Assembly (NCBI GenBank): GCA_947371915.1
Contig: CANBRM010000001.1
Location: 39,236-103,235 of the forward strand
Direction: 5' to 3'
Length of the DNA: 64,000 nucleotides
DNA from: Comamonadaceae bacterium
GTDB taxonomy: Bacteria > Pseudomonadota > Gammaproteobacteria > Burkholderiales > Burkholderiaceae_C
Below the pieces are notes generated by a model that had not been told where the DNA came from, ran no database searches, and saw only the letters and a program-made list of their open reading frames with translations. Positions 30,858 through 40,110 of the stretch are shown here, in pieces (positions within the stretch are counted from its first letter, which is position 1; the number at the start of each line of letters is the position of its first letter). Made by a program: the position numbers and the translations under genes.

Positions 30858-31167
30858 GCTGGCTGCGCTCGATTTGCCCGAGCGCCATCGCAGCACGCTG
30901 CAAACGCTGTTGGCCAAGCACGTTCCGCAGGCCCAAGTTTGGGCTTATGGCAGTCGTGTGAACGGCAATGCCCACGAAGGCAGCGACCTCGACTTGGTGC
31001 TGCGGAACCCCGCCAATCTAACCCAAGACGTGCCCGGCTGGTTCGAACTGAAAGAAGCCCTGCAAGCCAGTAACCTGCCCATGCTGGTGGACGTGCATTT
31101 GTGGTCGCGACTGCCGCAGGCCTTTCACGCGAATATTGAGGCGGCTTATGTGGTTTTGCCGTGTTGA
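30844..31167 (+). CDS. Minimal nucleotidyltransferase (MNT/MntA-like antitoxin)
   Basis: VWAYGSRVNGNAHEGSDLDLVL: GSx10DxD motif; overlaps the HEPN gene by 14 nt. Confidence 0.88.
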   Translation: MPALELAALDLPERHRSTLQTLLAKHVPQAQVWAYGSRVNGNAHEGSDLDLVLRNPANLTQDVPGWFELKEALQASNLPMLVDVHLWSRLPQAFHANIEAAYVVLPC

Positions 31168-31188
31168 TGTGAAGCGCCGCTAAGGGCT

Positions 31189-31488
31189 TTAAGTGATGCT
31201 GGGGTGCTCGTTGATGAACTGACGTAGCGCTGCGTCAATTCGCGTTTGCCAGCCGCCGCCGCTGGCTTTGAAATGGTCAATCACCTCGGATGACAGGCGA
31301 ATGCCTACACGTACCTTGGTTGCATCTGCTTTGGGCCGCCCGCGTGGCGCGAGCAAAGCCTGCGCTCGCGCCTGACTGAACAGACTAGGTAGAACCTCAT
31401 GCGCTGGCCGCGCCTGAGCAAAGTCTTGCGCTGTCCAGGCAGGGTTGTCAGTGTCGGGGCTTTGCGGCTGAATTTTGCGTTTGCTCAT
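31189..31488 (-). CDS. BrnA-family antitoxin
   Basis: MSKRKIQPQSPDTDNPAWTAQDFAQARPAHEVLPSLF...GRPKADATKVRVGIRLSSEVIDHFKASGGGWQTRIDAALRQF. Confidence 0.9.
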   Translation of the reverse strand: MSKRKIQPQSPDTDNPAWTAQDFAQARPAHEVLPSLFSQARAQALLAPRGRPKADATKVRVGIRLSSEVIDHFKASGGGWQTRIDAALRQFINEHPSIT

Positions 31489-31747
31489 AGTTTTTGACCT
31501 CTCGGGAATTGGCTTTGCGAAGGCTGATGACATGAACTTTGTCGTCTCGCGGTGTAAACACCACCGCATGAAGCCGCCCCTCAATGAGACCAAGTCCAAA
31601 GAAACGGCGTTCGCCGTAATCCTTGCGCGTGTCCTCGCGTAATAAAGCGGAATCCCATTCCATGCGGGCCACAACCGTGAAGGGCAAGCCACGTTCTACG
31701 TCATTGCGGTCACTTTTGATTGGATCAAAGCTGATGTCTTGATTCAT
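31448..31747 (-). CDS. BrnT-family RNase toxin
   Basis: FDPIKSDRNDVERGLPF...RRFFGLGLIEGRLHAVVFTPRDDKVHVISLRKANSREVKNYE; overlaps BrnA. Confidence 0.92.
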   Translation of the reverse strand: MNQDISFDPIKSDRNDVERGLPFTVVARMEWDSALLREDTRKDYGERRFFGLGLIEGRLHAVVFTPRDDKVHVISLRKANSREVKNYEQTQNSAAKPRH

Positions 31748-31948
31748 TTATTGTGGCCACAATAAAGGCATCTGTCAAATTTTTTAGATGGCTCATCAAT
31801 TGAATTTTTCTAAGCAATTATTCGTATATTAAATGGGAGGGTAAATGATTGCATGGGGCAAGATCAATAAAAAATATTCATCCGCTGGCAGCACCCATGA
31901 TGGACCTTGCAACTTTTTTTCAGGCGACGCTACAACTCAGCAGCGTAT

Positions 31949-31977
31949 GGTTCCCCCGTTTATGCGGGAATAGACCC
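31949..31977. repeat. Solitary CRISPR repeat-like element (type I-E-like, 29 nt)
   Basis: GGTTCCCCCGTTTATGCGGGAATAGACCC: 29 nt, short CG-rich stem and ATAGACC end resembling type I-E repeats; no second copy one 61-nt period away on either side. Confidence 0.5.
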
Positions 31978-32085
31978 AGCGTGCTGTGATCCGTGATGGT
32001 TCTTCATATTCAGGTTTAAATCGCCATCTTCAATCCTGTCATTTCGGCGCCAGCCTCTCTCCCAACCTCCTGTTAGCCTTTCCCC

Positions 32086-32808
32086 ATGATCGACCTCTAC
32101 ACCGCCGCCACGCCCAATGGGCACAAAGTCTCCATCGCGCTTGAAGAGCTGGCGCTGCCCTACACGCTCAAGGTGCTCGACCTGTCCAAGGGCGAGCAAA
32201 AGCAGCCTGACTTTTTGGCCATCTGCCCCAATGGCCGCATCCCCGCCATCGTGGACCGCGAGGCCGATGACTTTGCGGTGTTCGAGTCTGGCGCTTGCCT
32301 GATTTACCTCGCCGAAAAAACCGGCCAGCTCATGCCCACCGATGCCAAGGGCCGCTCGCGTGTGCAGCAGTGGCTCATGTTCCAGATGGGCGGCATCGGG
32401 CCGATGATGGGGCAGGCCAATGTGTTCTTTCGCTACTTTCCGGAAAAGATCCAGCCCGCGATTGACCGCTACCAAGGCGAGAGCAAGCGCCTGTTCACGG
32501 TGCTCGACAGCCACCTGAAGGACCACGAGTACCTGGCGGGCGATTACTCGATTGCCGACATTGCCAACTGGGCCTGGGTGCGCACGCACCGTTGGTCGGG
32601 CGTCGAAGTGGAAGATTTGCCGCACCTCAAGCGTTGGCTCGATGCGATCCGCCAGCGCCCGGCCGTGTTGCGTGGCATCGAAGCGCCACCGTCGCGCATC
32701 AACCTGACCAAAGACGGCGACGATGCCGCCAAGAAGTTTTCAGAAGAAGCCCGCAAGATGGTCGAGATGGGACAAAACCAGAACACGCCCAACAAGGACA
32801 AGCCATGA
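32086..32808 (+). CDS. Glutathione S-transferase (YfcG/Ure2p-like)
   Basis: [70 protein letters not shown]. Confidence 0.92.
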   Translation: MIDLYTAATPNGHKVSIALEELALPYTLKVLDLSKGEQKQPDFLAICPNGRIPAIVDREADDFAVFESGACLIYLAEKTGQLMPTDAKGRSRVQQWLMFQMGGIGPMMGQANVFFRYFPEKIQPAIDRYQGESKRLFTVLDSHLKDHEYLAGDYSIADIANWAWVRTHRWSGVEVEDLPHLKRWLDAIRQRPAVLRGIEAPPSRINLTKDGDDAAKKFSEEARKMVEMGQNQNTPNKDKP

Positions 32809-33425
32809 AGCTTTACACCGCCCACCGCGCCCCCAGCCCTCGCCGCGTGCTGATGTTCCTGGTCGAGAAAAACATCACCGGCATCGAGATGGTCAACATG
32901 GACTTGAACGGTGGCGAGCACCGTCAGCCCGAGTACCTGGCCAAAAGCCCGTTGGCCAAAGTGCCCGCGCTGGAGCTGGATGATGGTCGTGTGATCACCG
33001 AGACGCGGGCGATTTGCACCTTGCTCGAAGGCCGCTACCCCGAGCCCAACCTGATGGGTGTGGACGGCGACGAGCGCGGCTTCATTGAGATGGCCGACCG
33101 GCAAGTGGAGCTGTATTTGCTGGGCGGCATCGCCAACGCGATCCGCCACAGCCACCCGGGTTTGGCCGCTTTAGAAAAGCCCCAGTTCCCCGAGTTCGGC
33201 CGTTCACAGGCCGAGAAGGTGCGCGATGTGGCGCGGGGTTTTGACGTGCGCCTGCAAAGCCAGCCTTGGATCGCGGGCGAGCGCTTCACCATTGCCGACA
33301 TCACCGCGTTTTGTGCTTTAGAGTTTGCACGCGGCTTGATGAAGTTCGTGCCCGGCGACGAGGGCATGCATGCCTTGCAGGCGTGGCGCGACCGCATGAA
33401 CGATCGGCCAAGCGCCAAGGTGTGA
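32805..33425 (+). CDS. Glutathione S-transferase
   Basis: [35 protein letters not shown]...[21 protein letters not shown]; overlaps the preceding GST by 4 nt. Confidence 0.92.
   Translation: MKLYTAHRAPSPRRVLMFLVEKNITGIEMVNMDLNGGEHRQPEYLAKSPLAKVPALELDDGRVITETRAICTLLEGRYPEPNLMGVDGDERGFIEMADRQVELYLLGGIANAIRHSHPGLAALEKPQFPEFGRSQAEKVRDVARGFDVRLQSQPWIAGERFTIADITAFCALEFARGLMKFVPGDEGMHALQAWRDRMNDRPSAKV
33240..33425 (+). repeat. Copy 1 of a duplicated GST 3' segment (direct repeat with 36613-36798)
   Basis: Aligns without gaps over 186 nt, 16 differences by hand count (about 91% identity). Confidence 0.95.
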
Positions 33426-33519
33426 TGGGCTGAAGACACCTAGCCACTACAACTAGAACAGCAGCTCCACTGCAGGAGCTTTCACGCGCCAAAATTTCGA
33501 GATGGGCAGCTGTGCCCCA

Positions 33520-36417
33520 TCAACGCTTAGACAAGCGATCCAGTTCGCGCCGAGCCAAGTTGTACTCGATGAATTCCAGTACGCCAGTGGCCAAACTTCG
33601 CTCTAACCAGCGTTGCGCCTGAGCTGTATTTCGCTCCAGTAAGGCCTTTTGTGAGGCAAAGAAATAAAGTTCGCATTCTCGGCCGGCTTGTTCAGACTTG
33701 TCAGCAGAAGCTGTGACCTCGACATCTTTGAGACTCTGTTCACCGCGCAATAGACGCAGTACAGGTTGGGGCCAGACAGACTTTTCGTTGCGGTGGATAA
33801 ACTCATTTGTAGCTTCCCGCCCATCTTGCCCTTGGGCTTGTAGAGATAAAAAGAGCCAGATTGCACGGTAGCTTCGTTCAAGCTCGTTGTTCCCTCCATC
33901 GCGAAGCAATATGCGAAGGTCTTCGCTGGCTCCCGCGAAATCGCCGCTCATGTAACGTGCAATGGCGCGGGTATAGCGAGGGGCTGTGCTGTTCGGGGAC
34001 AACTTTAAAGCTTCTTTTGCCGCACTTTGGGCGCGTACATCCTGACCACTCATCAGTGCATTCATGGCTAAGCCAGCTTGGGCCTCGCTGGAGGTCGAAT
34101 CAAGTTGTATCGCTGTCTCGAAAGCTTCCAGCGCGGCCTTGGATTGACCCAAATGATCCAAGTGTTCTCCTCGCTCAGTCTGCATCTGCGCCGTCAATTT
34201 GGGAGACAGGCGCTTGCCCGCCAAGATGCTGTCCAGGGCCAGAAGCTCGTAATGGGCATTGGCCTGAACCTTGGTGCTGGTTTTGATCTGTCCACCGCGT
34301 AGGCGCTCGGCTAAAGTTTTTTCAGCACTTCGAAATTCTTCAAACCCTTGAGTTGCCAAGGTGGGCATGCTTAAACGCGTGGCCATGCGCGGCCAAAGCT
34401 TTTGCAGGGCATCACGGTAACGAGTCCACTGAGCAGCTTCGATGCGTTCGGTCCGAAAGGACAGCTCTGCATTGAATTCACCAAAGTGCTTGGCTCCTCT
34501 GTTTCGCAAGCGCAGATCGAAGAATTCATTGTTTTCCACAAATGGCGTCTCAGTCTCACGCCCATAGGCTTGTTCATCGAATTCGAATCGCACAGTATGT
34601 CGATAAATGCCAGGTAAATTCACGTTCAATGCTTGCTGACGCGGCGTCATGTCGGGCAACCGCAGAGGAGACATCACGGAATACAAGACAACATCGGTTG
34701 TCATCACGCCCTTGTTGAGTAGCTGCCATATTTCATTTGGATTCGCCTGCAGACGTTGGGTGATGCGCATGGCATTTCGACCCGGAAGCTCCTCCACTTG
34801 TACAGCTCCCTGTCGCTGATAAGCAGGGTATGCCTTGGCCAAATCGCCAATCACAATGGCCTCAAAAGCTTCGGTCGTTTGACTGGCTCGTGCCATGCGC
34901 AGGTTCTCAGCCACTTCTCCAAAATAGATTGCTTCAGAGACCAGTTCACCCTGGCCGGCAATCTGATGAAAACGGAAGACATCACGCACTTCGACGCGGA
35001 GTTGTCCGTGTGATGACGGTGTATTGACAAGTGCATTTTCGCTTGCTCGCGCCATCAATGCGGGGCTCAAACCTGACACCGTGCGGTCACGCACGGGCCC
35101 GGATTGTAAGGATCGGGTGGCATCAAGCCAAAGCCAGCCATCTTGCTGTTTGATGGCCACAATGGCGTGATCGAAGTCCAGTGGGCTGGGCAGCCGCTTG
35201 CCTACACTTTGTCGGAGTGTGGTGGAGACAAGGGCTGGTACGGCCTCGATCCCCAGTTGATTCAGCAGATTCACGAGGAGTGCCGATTTGTCTTTACAGT
35301 CGCCGAAACGTTGGCGCATCACCTGACTGGCGCTGGCAGGTCGATGTGAGGATGCGCCGATTTCTGTCCCGAAATAACGCACTTCTTTTTGAACGAAATC
35401 CAGAGCCATTTCAATTCGGCGCCCAGGGTCGGTGGTGGCAGCTCTGATCTCAGCGACTTTGGCATGCAGGGGTTCGCGGTCATTCAGAGCGGGAGTGAAT
35501 TGACGTTCTGCCCAGACAGCGACCTCAGCCCAGCTTTGGAATTCGCTCCATTCGAGCAAATCGGTGAAGTCATCCTCAGGTGGTAGCAGGGGGTCGTGAC
35601 GCCATTGCGGAACTGCACGGCGACGGAACACGGTTTCACGCAAGCCATCCGGGCGGATTTGCTCACTGAACTCCACTCCAGCTGCGGTCGCGCGATGTCG
35701 GATTTTGCGATCAGGGGGTGCCAACAATCGGCTTTGTGCCAGACCCGCAGGACCATGAGATGATATGAGCCATTGCAGATCAACAAAACGGCCTTCGAAG
35801 ACGGGGTTATCGCCACTCAATGAGGCCGCCCACTCAACCCTGTCACCTACACGAGTGTCCTCCAAGACGATGGAGGCGGTCAATCGTCCATCAACGATCT
35901 GGCGTTCAAGTTTAGATTCGCGCTGCAATAATTTAACTGCCTTACGGTCTAGTCGGTCCAGCTTTTTACCGTTACGCCAGATGGCCAGCTCATGCAGGCT
36001 TAAGCGCTGATAGCTGGGGTCGAAGATCAACTCAATTTGCGAACCAGCCTCTAATCCGGCACTGCTCGTGATTTGTCGCACCACCCTTTCAAAGCGCACC
36101 GTGTCACCAGCGCCAATACGGGTCTGCGCATCCATCAGCAACGTTTGTACAGGAGATGCAGGAAGTTCAGGCAAATCAGCCAGGTCCACAGGCTTGACCC
36201 AACTTGGTTGGGCAGTAATGTTAAATGGGGTTTCAGTGGCCACACCGACTGGCTTGGTTGCTACACGCGGCGTTGAATTGGATTTAGTCACAGAGGTTTG
36301 TGCCATGACCCAAGGAGTGCACAGGCTCAAGCAGAACACAAAAATCAGACTGCTGATACGCAATCGACCGGCGAGGAAATTTGTGTCTGCGTACTGATGC
36401 TTTCTGTTCATGTTCAA
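33520..36417 (-). CDS. DUF3857/transglutaminase-like domain protein with C-terminal TPR-like repeats
   Basis: 965 aa, signal peptide; RFGDCKDKSALLVNLLNQLGIEAVPALVST...DFDHAIVAI (transglutaminase-like Cys/His region), later repeats ALEAFETAIQLDSTSSEAQAGLAMNALMSGQ. Confidence 0.85.
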   Translation of the reverse strand: MNMNRKHQYADTNFLAGRLRISSLIFVFCLSLCTPWVMAQTSVTKSNSTPRVATKPVGVATETPFNITAQPSWVKPVDLADLPELPASPVQTLLMDAQTRIGAGDTVRFERVVRQITSSAGLEAGSQIELIFDPSYQRLSLHELAIWRNGKKLDRLDRKAVKLLQRESKLERQIVDGRLTASIVLEDTRVGDRVEWAASLSGDNPVFEGRFVDLQWLISSHGPAGLAQSRLLAPPDRKIRHRATAAGVEFSEQIRPDGLRETVFRRRAVPQWRHDPLLPPEDDFTDLLEWSEFQSWAEVAVWAERQFTPALNDREPLHAKVAEIRAATTDPGRRIEMALDFVQKEVRYFGTEIGASSHRPASASQVMRQRFGDCKDKSALLVNLLNQLGIEAVPALVSTTLRQSVGKRLPSPLDFDHAIVAIKQQDGWLWLDATRSLQSGPVRDRTVSGLSPALMARASENALVNTPSSHGQLRVEVRDVFRFHQIAGQGELVSEAIYFGEVAENLRMARASQTTEAFEAIVIGDLAKAYPAYQRQGAVQVEELPGRNAMRITQRLQANPNEIWQLLNKGVMTTDVVLYSVMSPLRLPDMTPRQQALNVNLPGIYRHTVRFEFDEQAYGRETETPFVENNEFFDLRLRNRGAKHFGEFNAELSFRTERIEAAQWTRYRDALQKLWPRMATRLSMPTLATQGFEEFRSAEKTLAERLRGGQIKTSTKVQANAHYELLALDSILAGKRLSPKLTAQMQTERGEHLDHLGQSKAALEAFETAIQLDSTSSEAQAGLAMNALMSGQDVRAQSAAKEALKLSPNSTAPRYTRAIARYMSGDFAGASEDLRILLRDGGNNELERSYRAIWLFLSLQAQGQDGREATNEFIHRNEKSVWPQPVLRLLRGEQSLKDVEVTASADKSEQAGRECELYFFASQKALLERNTAQAQRWLERSLATGVLEFIEYNLARRELDRLSKR

Positions 36418-36502
36418 ACTCCCTTAGCGGCAAGCAATGATAGTCGTGTGATCATTGGCTCTAAGAAGTTTTTGAATTTTTTGGATGTATTTATTTGTAC
36501 AT

Positions 36503-36524
36503 ATATAAACTTAAAGGTTTATAT
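36503..36524. repeat. AT-rich perfect inverted repeat upstream of the DUF3857 gene
   Basis: ATATAAAC-TTAAAG-GTTTATAT. Confidence 0.8.
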
Positions 36525-36612
36525 TTGTGAAATATAGACGTGTGAAATGGATTGGACGGTTAGGCGTTTGGCGCAAGGCCGTGGTCGCCATGCAAGGACT
36601 TCACCCGATGGC

Positions 36613-36798
36613 TTTGACCAACGCCTGCAAAGCCAGCCTTGGATCGCGGGCGAGCGCTTCACGATTGCCGACATCACCGCGTTTTGTGCGTTGGAGTTTG
36701 CGCGTGGCCTGATGAAGTTTGTGCCCGGCGACGAGGGCATGAGCGCCTTGCAGGCTTGGCGCGACCGCATGAACGATCGGCCAAGCGCCAAAGTTTGA
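36613..36798 (+). pseudogene. 5'-truncated GST remnant (duplicated C-terminal 61 codons)
   Basis: [61 protein letters not shown], near-identical to the C-terminus of the 32805 GST; no GST-like sequence upstream. Confidence 0.92.
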
Positions 36799-36812
36799 TC
36801 GGCAGAAAAAGA

Positions 36813-38435
36813 TCAGCTGAACACGCCGCCGTAGTCTTTGCGCAGGTCGTTTTTCTGAACCTTGCCGGTGCCGCCCACAGGCAGAGATTCGAGGAACACC
36901 ACATCGTCCGGCACCCACCACTTGGCGACCTTGGTGGTGAGGAAGTCGAGGATCTCTTGCTTCTCCAGCGCCTGGCCGGGCTTGCGCACGATGAACAGCA
37001 GCGGGCGCTCATCCCACTTGGGGTGCTTGACGCCAATGACAGCCGCCATAGCCACAGCGGGGTGACCCACGGCAGCGTTTTCCAGGTCGATCGAGCTGAT
37101 CCATTCGCCACCGGTTTTGATCACGTCCTTGGTGCGGTCGCGGATTTGCATGGTGCCGTGTGCGTCGATGGTGGCAATGTCACCGGTGGGGAACCAGCCG
37201 TCCACCAGCGCAGTTTTCTCGGCCTTGAAATAACGCTCTACGATCCACTGACCGCGCACCATCAGCTCGCCTTGTGAGGTGCCGTCGCGTGGCAAGGTGA
37301 CGCCGTTTTCATCCACGATTTTGATCTCGATGCCCGAGACGGTTTTGCCTTGTTTGGCCACGATGGCGTGCTGCTCGGCGGCGGGCTTGAGGCGATCGGC
37401 ACGGCTCAGGTTGCTCATGGTGGCGACAGCCGTGGTCTCGGTCATGCCCCAGCCGTGGCGCACTTCCACGCCGTAGGTGTCCATGAACTTGGCGATCAGC
37501 GCCATCGGCATGGCCGAGCCGCCCACGCAGGTGCGCTTCATGTGGGCAAAGCGCAAGTTGTTTTGCTCGACGTGCTGGATCAAGCCCATCCAGATGGTGG
37601 GCACGCCCGCGCTGATGGTGACTTGCTCGCTGTCCATCAATTCGAACAGGCTGGCGCCGTCGAGCTTGGGGCCGGGCAAGACCAGTTTGGTGCCCGCCAC
37701 CAACGCGGCATAGGGGATGCACCAGGCGTTGATGTGGAACATGGGCACCACGGGCAGAACAGTCTCTTGCGTGGAGAAGCCCAGCACATCGGGCAGGCAG
37801 GCGGTGGTGGCGTCCAGCACGATGGCGCGGTGTGTGTACAGCACGCCCTTGGGGTTGCCGGTGGTGCCCGAGGTGTAGCAAAGTGCAGCGCCGGTTTGAT
37901 CGTCCAACTCGGGCCAAGCGAAGGTGTCGCTTTGGCCGGTGATCAGACCTTCGTAATTCATCACGTTGGCCACGCCTTCGATGGCGGGCGTGTTGGCTGC
38001 ATCGGCCAAGCAGACCCAGGCACGTACCTTGGGGCAATGCGCTGCAATGCCTTTGACCAACGGCGCAAAGGTGGCGTCAAACAAGACCACTTCGTCTTCG
38101 GCGTGGTTGATCACATAAATTAGTTGCTGGGGGTGCAGGCGCGGGTTGCAGGTGTGCATGACCATGCCGCTGCCCGAGACGGCGTAATACGCCTCTAAGT
38201 GGCGGTGGTTGTTCCAGGCGATGGAGCCGACCGCGCTGCCAAGCTTCAAGCCCATTTGGGCCAAGGCGTTGGCCAATTGGCGGGCACGTTGGGCGGTCTC
38301 GGCATAGGTGGTGCGGTGCAGCGGGCCATGCGTTTCACGCGAGACGATTTCTTGGTCGCCAAACTGCGCAGCGCCGTGTTCGAGGATGCCCGAAATGAGC
38401 AGAGGGCGGGTCATCATGAGGCCGGTTTGAGGCAT
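36813..38435 (-). CDS. Acyl-CoA synthetase, medium-chain (AlkK-like)
   Basis: [92 protein letters not shown]. Confidence 0.93.
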   Translation of the reverse strand: MPQTGLMMTRPLLISGILEHGAAQFGDQEIVSRETHGPLHRTTYAETAQRARQLANALAQMGLKLGSAVGSIAWNNHRHLEAYYAVSGSGMVMHTCNPRLHPQQLIYVINHAEDEVVLFDATFAPLVKGIAAHCPKVRAWVCLADAANTPAIEGVANVMNYEGLITGQSDTFAWPELDDQTGAALCYTSGTTGNPKGVLYTHRAIVLDATTACLPDVLGFSTQETVLPVVPMFHINAWCIPYAALVAGTKLVLPGPKLDGASLFELMDSEQVTISAGVPTIWMGLIQHVEQNNLRFAHMKRTCVGGSAMPMALIAKFMDTYGVEVRHGWGMTETTAVATMSNLSRADRLKPAAEQHAIVAKQGKTVSGIEIKIVDENGVTLPRDGTSQGELMVRGQWIVERYFKAEKTALVDGWFPTGDIATIDAHGTMQIRDRTKDVIKTGGEWISSIDLENAAVGHPAVAMAAVIGVKHPKWDERPLLFIVRKPGQALEKQEILDFLTTKVAKWWVPDDVVFLESLPVGGTGKVQKNDLRKDYGGVFS

Positions 38436-38471
38436 GGTTAGGTCTCCAGTTTTTTATGGTGTGGTTGCATC

Positions 38472-40058
38472 TTAAGTTTGACGCACCATGTCCACGGCCT
38501 TTTCAGCCATCGCGATGACCGTGGCATTGGTGTTGGCACCGATCAACGTCGGCATGGCTGATGCGTCCACCACGCGAATGCCATCGAGACCGCGCACCTT
38601 CAGCTGCGGGTCCAACACGGCCATGGCGTCGGTGCCCATTTTGCAGGTGCCCACGGGGTGGTACACCGTGTCCGAGCGGTCACGCAAGACTTGTCGAATG
38701 TCGTCGTCTGTTTTGACATGCGGGGTGAAGACGTTTTTGTGTCGGATGTTGGCTAAGGCTGGGGCATCCATCAATTTTTGGGTCAGCTTGTAGCCTTTGA
38801 CCAGCGTTTCCAAATCGTCGTTGTGCGCCAAAAAGGCCGGGTCGATGAGGGGTGCGCTTCGCGCGTCGGCGTTGGCCAACGTGACTTGCCCTCGGCTCTT
38901 GGGGCGCAGCAGGCACACATGGCACGAGTAGCCGTGGGCTGTGCGCAGTTTGCGCGCGTGGTCTTCCACCAAGGCCATCACAAAGTGCAATTGCACATCG
39001 GGCGCTTCCAGCGCCGCGTCGGTCTTCAGAAATCCACCCGCTTCGGCGTAGTTGGTGCCGATGAAGCCTTGCCGCGTACGGATGTATTTCAGGGCCTCTT
39101 TCGCTAAGTGAGCCGTGCCGCCCAGCGAGATGCCCATTAAATCCAAGCTTTTGGCGGCATAGCCAAAAATGAAATCGGGGTGGTCTTGCAGGTTCTGGCC
39201 CACGCCGGGCAAGTCGTGCAGCACGTCGATGCCGTGCTGACGCAAATGCGCGCCTGGCCCCACGCCCGAGACCATCAGCAACTGTGGCGACTGGAAAGCG
39301 CCGGCGCACAAGATCACCTCACGGCGCGCGCGAATCACGCGCTGGTTGCCCGATTGGATGCACTCCACGCCCACTGCGCGTCGGCCTTCAAACAAGATGC
39401 GTGTCACTTGAACACCCGTTTCCACGTGCAGGTTCTGGCGCTGTCCCATGTGCGGGTGCAGATAGCCTCGCGCTGCGCTCCAACGCTCGCCGTTGCGCTG
39501 GGTGACTTGGTAGATGCCCAATCCTTCTTGCGTGGCCCCATTGAAGTCGTCGTTGATCGGAAAGCCCGCTTCGCGCGCCGCGTTCAGGTAGACCTGTTGA
39601 AACGGGTTGTGCGTTTGCAGGTCCGACACATGCAAGGGGCCCTCGTTGCCGTGAAATTCGTTGTGAATGCGCCCGTTGTTTTCGCTGCGTTTGAAGTAGG
39701 GCAACAGCTCGTCGTAGGACCAGCCTGCATTGCCCAATGCCGCCCAGTGGTCGTAATCGCTGCGGGGCCCGCGGGTATAGATCATGGCGTTGATGGCAGA
39801 CGATCCGCCCAGGCCTTTGCCGCGAGGTTGGTAACCCTTGCGGCCATTGAGGCCCGCTTGGGGCACGGTTTCGAACGCGTAGTTGTTGATCGGCGTGGGC
39901 AACATGGCCACCGCCGCTGCGGGGGTCTTGACCAGCCAGCTGTCACCAGTGCCGCCTGCTTCCAAAAGCATGATCTGCACGTTGGCGTCTTCGCTCAGGC
40001 GGCCCGCCATCACGCTGCCCGCTGAGCCGCCGCCGATCACGATGTAATCCATGTCCAT
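38472..40058 (-). CDS. GMC-family FAD alcohol dehydrogenase (AlkJ/choline dehydrogenase-like)
   Basis: YIVIGGGSAGSVMAGRLSED, RGKGLGGSSAINAMIYTRG, YQVTQRNGERWSAARGYL, YHPVGTCKMG. Confidence 0.94.
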   Translation of the reverse strand: MDMDYIVIGGGSAGSVMAGRLSEDANVQIMLLEAGGTGDSWLVKTPAAAVAMLPTPINNYAFETVPQAGLNGRKGYQPRGKGLGGSSAINAMIYTRGPRSDYDHWAALGNAGWSYDELLPYFKRSENNGRIHNEFHGNEGPLHVSDLQTHNPFQQVYLNAAREAGFPINDDFNGATQEGLGIYQVTQRNGERWSAARGYLHPHMGQRQNLHVETGVQVTRILFEGRRAVGVECIQSGNQRVIRARREVILCAGAFQSPQLLMVSGVGPGAHLRQHGIDVLHDLPGVGQNLQDHPDFIFGYAAKSLDLMGISLGGTAHLAKEALKYIRTRQGFIGTNYAEAGGFLKTDAALEAPDVQLHFVMALVEDHARKLRTAHGYSCHVCLLRPKSRGQVTLANADARSAPLIDPAFLAHNDDLETLVKGYKLTQKLMDAPALANIRHKNVFTPHVKTDDDIRQVLRDRSDTVYHPVGTCKMGTDAMAVLDPQLKVRGLDGIRVVDASAMPTLIGANTNATVIAMAEKAVDMVRQT

Positions 40059-40110
40059 GCTTGTCTCCCATTGTTTGAGCCATGCTACAGATCGACATGG
40101 CTATTTCTTG

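Noticed and set aside
33501-33521. GATGGGCAGCTGTGCCCCATC hairpin at the 3' end of the DUF3857 gene
   Set aside because: Overlaps the stop codon and is imperfect; weak as a terminator call.
36547-36798. 83-aa ORF ending in GST sequence as a functional short protein
   Set aside because: The first 22 residues have no GST similarity and the thioredoxin-like N-domain is missing; better explained as a truncated remnant fused to chance upstream codons.
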